NCBI GenBank assembly: GCA_002473385.1
Contig: DKTR01000068.1
Span: 1 to 12,927, forward strand
Length of the DNA stretch: 12,927 bases
Direction: 5' to 3'
DNA from: Lachnospiraceae bacterium UBA7225
Lineage (GTDB): Bacteria; Bacillota; Clostridia; Lachnospirales; Lachnospiraceae
Part shown: one piece after another, positions 11,639 through 12,927 of the stretch
Layout of the letters: every line of letters starts with the position of its first letter
Numbering within the stretch: position 1 is the stretch's first letter
Notes under the pieces: generated by a model
What the model saw: only the letters and a program-made list of their open reading frames with translations
What the model was told of the DNA's origin: nothing
Database searches by the model: none
Made by a program: the position numbers and the translations under genes

Positions 11639-12927
11639 ATGAAGAAATTATCCCTGCCGCTGCTCGCCGATACAGTAGTCTGTCTGCGGAAAAAAAATTC
11701 CCTTACACAGCAGCAGCTTGCCGCACTTACCGGGATAAACCGGGCAATGCTCAGCCGTCTGGAAAAGCAGAATTATCTTCCGTCTATCCCGCAGTTACAA
11801 AAGCTGGGAGAAGTGCTGGCATTTGATCCGACCGCTTTTTTTGTAGAAGAAACAGATATCCCGGCTTCTGCCATGGAAGAAGCTGACACTCCAAAGCAGG
11901 CCCCGCTGAACATTGCGGTTGCAGGCACCGGCTACGTCGGTCTTTCCATTGCCACGCTGCTGGCACAACACAATCATGTCACCGCCGTGGACATCGTACC
12001 GGAAAAGGTGAACATGCTCAATCAGCGGAAATCACCCATCCAGGATGAGTATATCGAAAAATACCTTGCCGAAAAAGAACTGGATCTGACTGCCACACTG
12101 GACGGGGAAGCTGCCTATCGCGATGCTGATTTCGTTGTGATTGCCGCTCCGACAAACTATGACAGCGCGCAGAATCATTTTGATACCTCCGCCGTTGAGG
12201 CAGTCATCGAACTGGTGTTAAGCGTAAATCCTGCAGCGGTCATGGTAATCAAGAGCACGATACCAGTGGGCTATACAGAATCCGTACGCAAAAAATACCA
12301 TACCGCAAATATTATTTTCAGCCCGGAATTCCTGCGCGAATCCAGGGCGCTGTACGACAACCTGTATCCCTCCCGCATCATCGTCTCCACCGATCCGTCC
12401 GATGAACGGCTGGTGCAGTCTTCCCATACCTTTGCCCGTCTTTTGCAGGAGGGCGCCATAAAAAAGGATATCGACACCCTTTTCATGGGCTTTACGGAAG
12501 CGGAAGCAGTCAAGCTTTTTGCCAATACCTATCTTGCACTGCGCGTCTCTTATTTTAATGAGCTGGATACCTATGCAGAAATGAAAGGTCTGAATACAAA
12601 GGATATCATTGACGGCGTTTGCCTTGATCCCCGTATCGGCGCGCACTACAACAATCCGTCCTTTGGCTACGGCGGTTACTGTCTTCCGAAGGACACTAAG
12701 CAGCTTCTCGCTAATTACGCTGATGTACCGCAGAATATGATGAGCGCCATTGTAGAGAGCAACCGCACCCGGAAAGATTTTATCGCCGACCAGGTACTGC
12801 GGGTAGCAGGTTACTACGGCTACGCAAACGCAAACACCTACAATCTGAACAATGAGAAAGAAGTTGTGGTCGGCGTCTACCGTCTCACAATGAAAAGCAA
12901 TTCCGACAATTTCCGCCAGTCCTCCAT
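11639..12927 (+). CDS. XRE-type HTH domain fused to UDP-glucose 6-dehydrogenase, 3' end missing
   Basis: One uninterrupted frame of 429 codons runs off the right edge. Residues 10-69 form an XRE/Cro-type helix-turn-helix (LTQQQLAALTGINRAMLSRLEKQNYLPS...LQKLGEVL). A polar linker follows (about 70-89), then a nucleotide-sugar dehydrogenase from residue 90: NAD loop AVAGTGYVGLS (Gly96, Gly98, Gly101), VIKSTIPVGYT (Lys205), IIFSPEFLRESRALYDN (Glu230), the helix EAVKLFANTYLALRVSYFNE, and catalytic Cys348 in GYGGYCLPKDTKQL. The enzyme oxidises UDP-glucose to UDP-glucuronate with two NAD+, for capsule or glycan synthesis. AAAGGAG lies 7 nt before the ATG, so the HTH start is well supported. The enzyme usually starts with MxIAVAGTGYVG; here that Met is Leu90 (CTG). 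The specificity could be another UDP-sugar. Confidence 0.92.
   Translation, partial: MKKLSLPLLADTVVCLRKKNSLTQQQLAALTGINRAMLSRLEKQNYLPSIPQLQKLGEVLAFDPTAFFVEETDIPASAMEEADTPKQAPLNIAVAGTGYVGLSIATLLAQHNHVTAVDIVPEKVNMLNQRKSPIQDEYIEKYLAEKELDLTATLDGEAAYRDADFVVIAAPTNYDSAQNHFDTSAVEAVIELVLSVNPAAVMVIKSTIPVGYTESVRKKYHTANIIFSPEFLRESRALYDNLYPSRIIVSTDPSDERLVQSSHTFARLLQEGAIKKDIDTLFMGFTEAEAVKLFANTYLALRVSYFNELDTYAEMKGLNTKDIIDGVCLDPRIGAHYNNPSFGYGGYCLPKDTKQLLANYADVPQNMMSAIVESNRTRKDFIADQVLRVAGYYGYANANTYNLNNEKEVVVGVYRLTMKSNSDNFRQSS

Noticed and set aside
12218..12646. - strand open frame of 142 codons at the right edge
   Set aside because: It lies antisense to the dehydrogenase domain, which carries the intact conserved residues; no RBS or promoter.

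Overview
The window looks like a chromosomal segment of an endospore-forming, low-to-medium GC Firmicute, most likely a Lachnospiraceae-type Clostridia. Three things point there: the block mazG–hup–rqcP(yabO)–yabP–yabQ–divIC, which largely mirrors the Bacillus/Clostridia spore and division neighbourhood; a CotS-type spore-coat kinase homologue; and consensus purine-rich ribosome binding sites. Taxonomy is inferred from protein style and synteny only.

Layout. Left edge, + strand: the 3' part of a ribose-phosphate pyrophosphokinase gene, then a preQ1-I riboswitch driving a QueT-type queuosine-precursor transporter, closed by a strong terminator. From about 1.3 to 11.4 kb every gene is on the - strand. 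In their own reading direction (right to left) these are: an AAA-ATPase-like/PD-(D/E)XK nuclease protein; a 70-aa cysteine-containing protein; uppP (lipid carrier recycling) closely followed by cca (tRNA 3' end synthesis); a CotS-like gene with its own sporulation-type promoter; mazG; hup (HU) with a near-consensus vegetative promoter and its own terminator; rqcP, yabP, yabQ and divIC; then a malic enzyme and cytidine deaminase pair behind one sigma-A-type promoter. At the right edge, + strand and divergent from the ATPase gene, is a gene that runs out of the window. It fuses an XRE-type helix-turn-helix domain in frame to a UDP-glucose 6-dehydrogenase.

Most of the region is ordinary housekeeping and sporulation DNA. 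The least ordinary parts are: (i) the HTH–UDP-glucose dehydrogenase fusion, whose own upstream region holds small palindromes around the promoter and where the enzyme's ancestral start appears to have become a CTG; (ii) a 66/67-bp tandem duplication in the predicted uppP leader, each copy carrying three consecutive small hairpins with 3-nt loops; (iii) a 54-nt hairpin between divIC and the malic enzyme gene whose wobble pairs indicate it acts as RNA from the - strand; and (iv) a CotS-like protein with HGN where the kinase-fold catalytic motif is normally HGD. I saw no CRISPR array, rRNA, tRNA or insertion sequence. No complete new multigene system is evident; the fusion gene is the best candidate for new biology, and most of its operon probably lies beyond the right edge.
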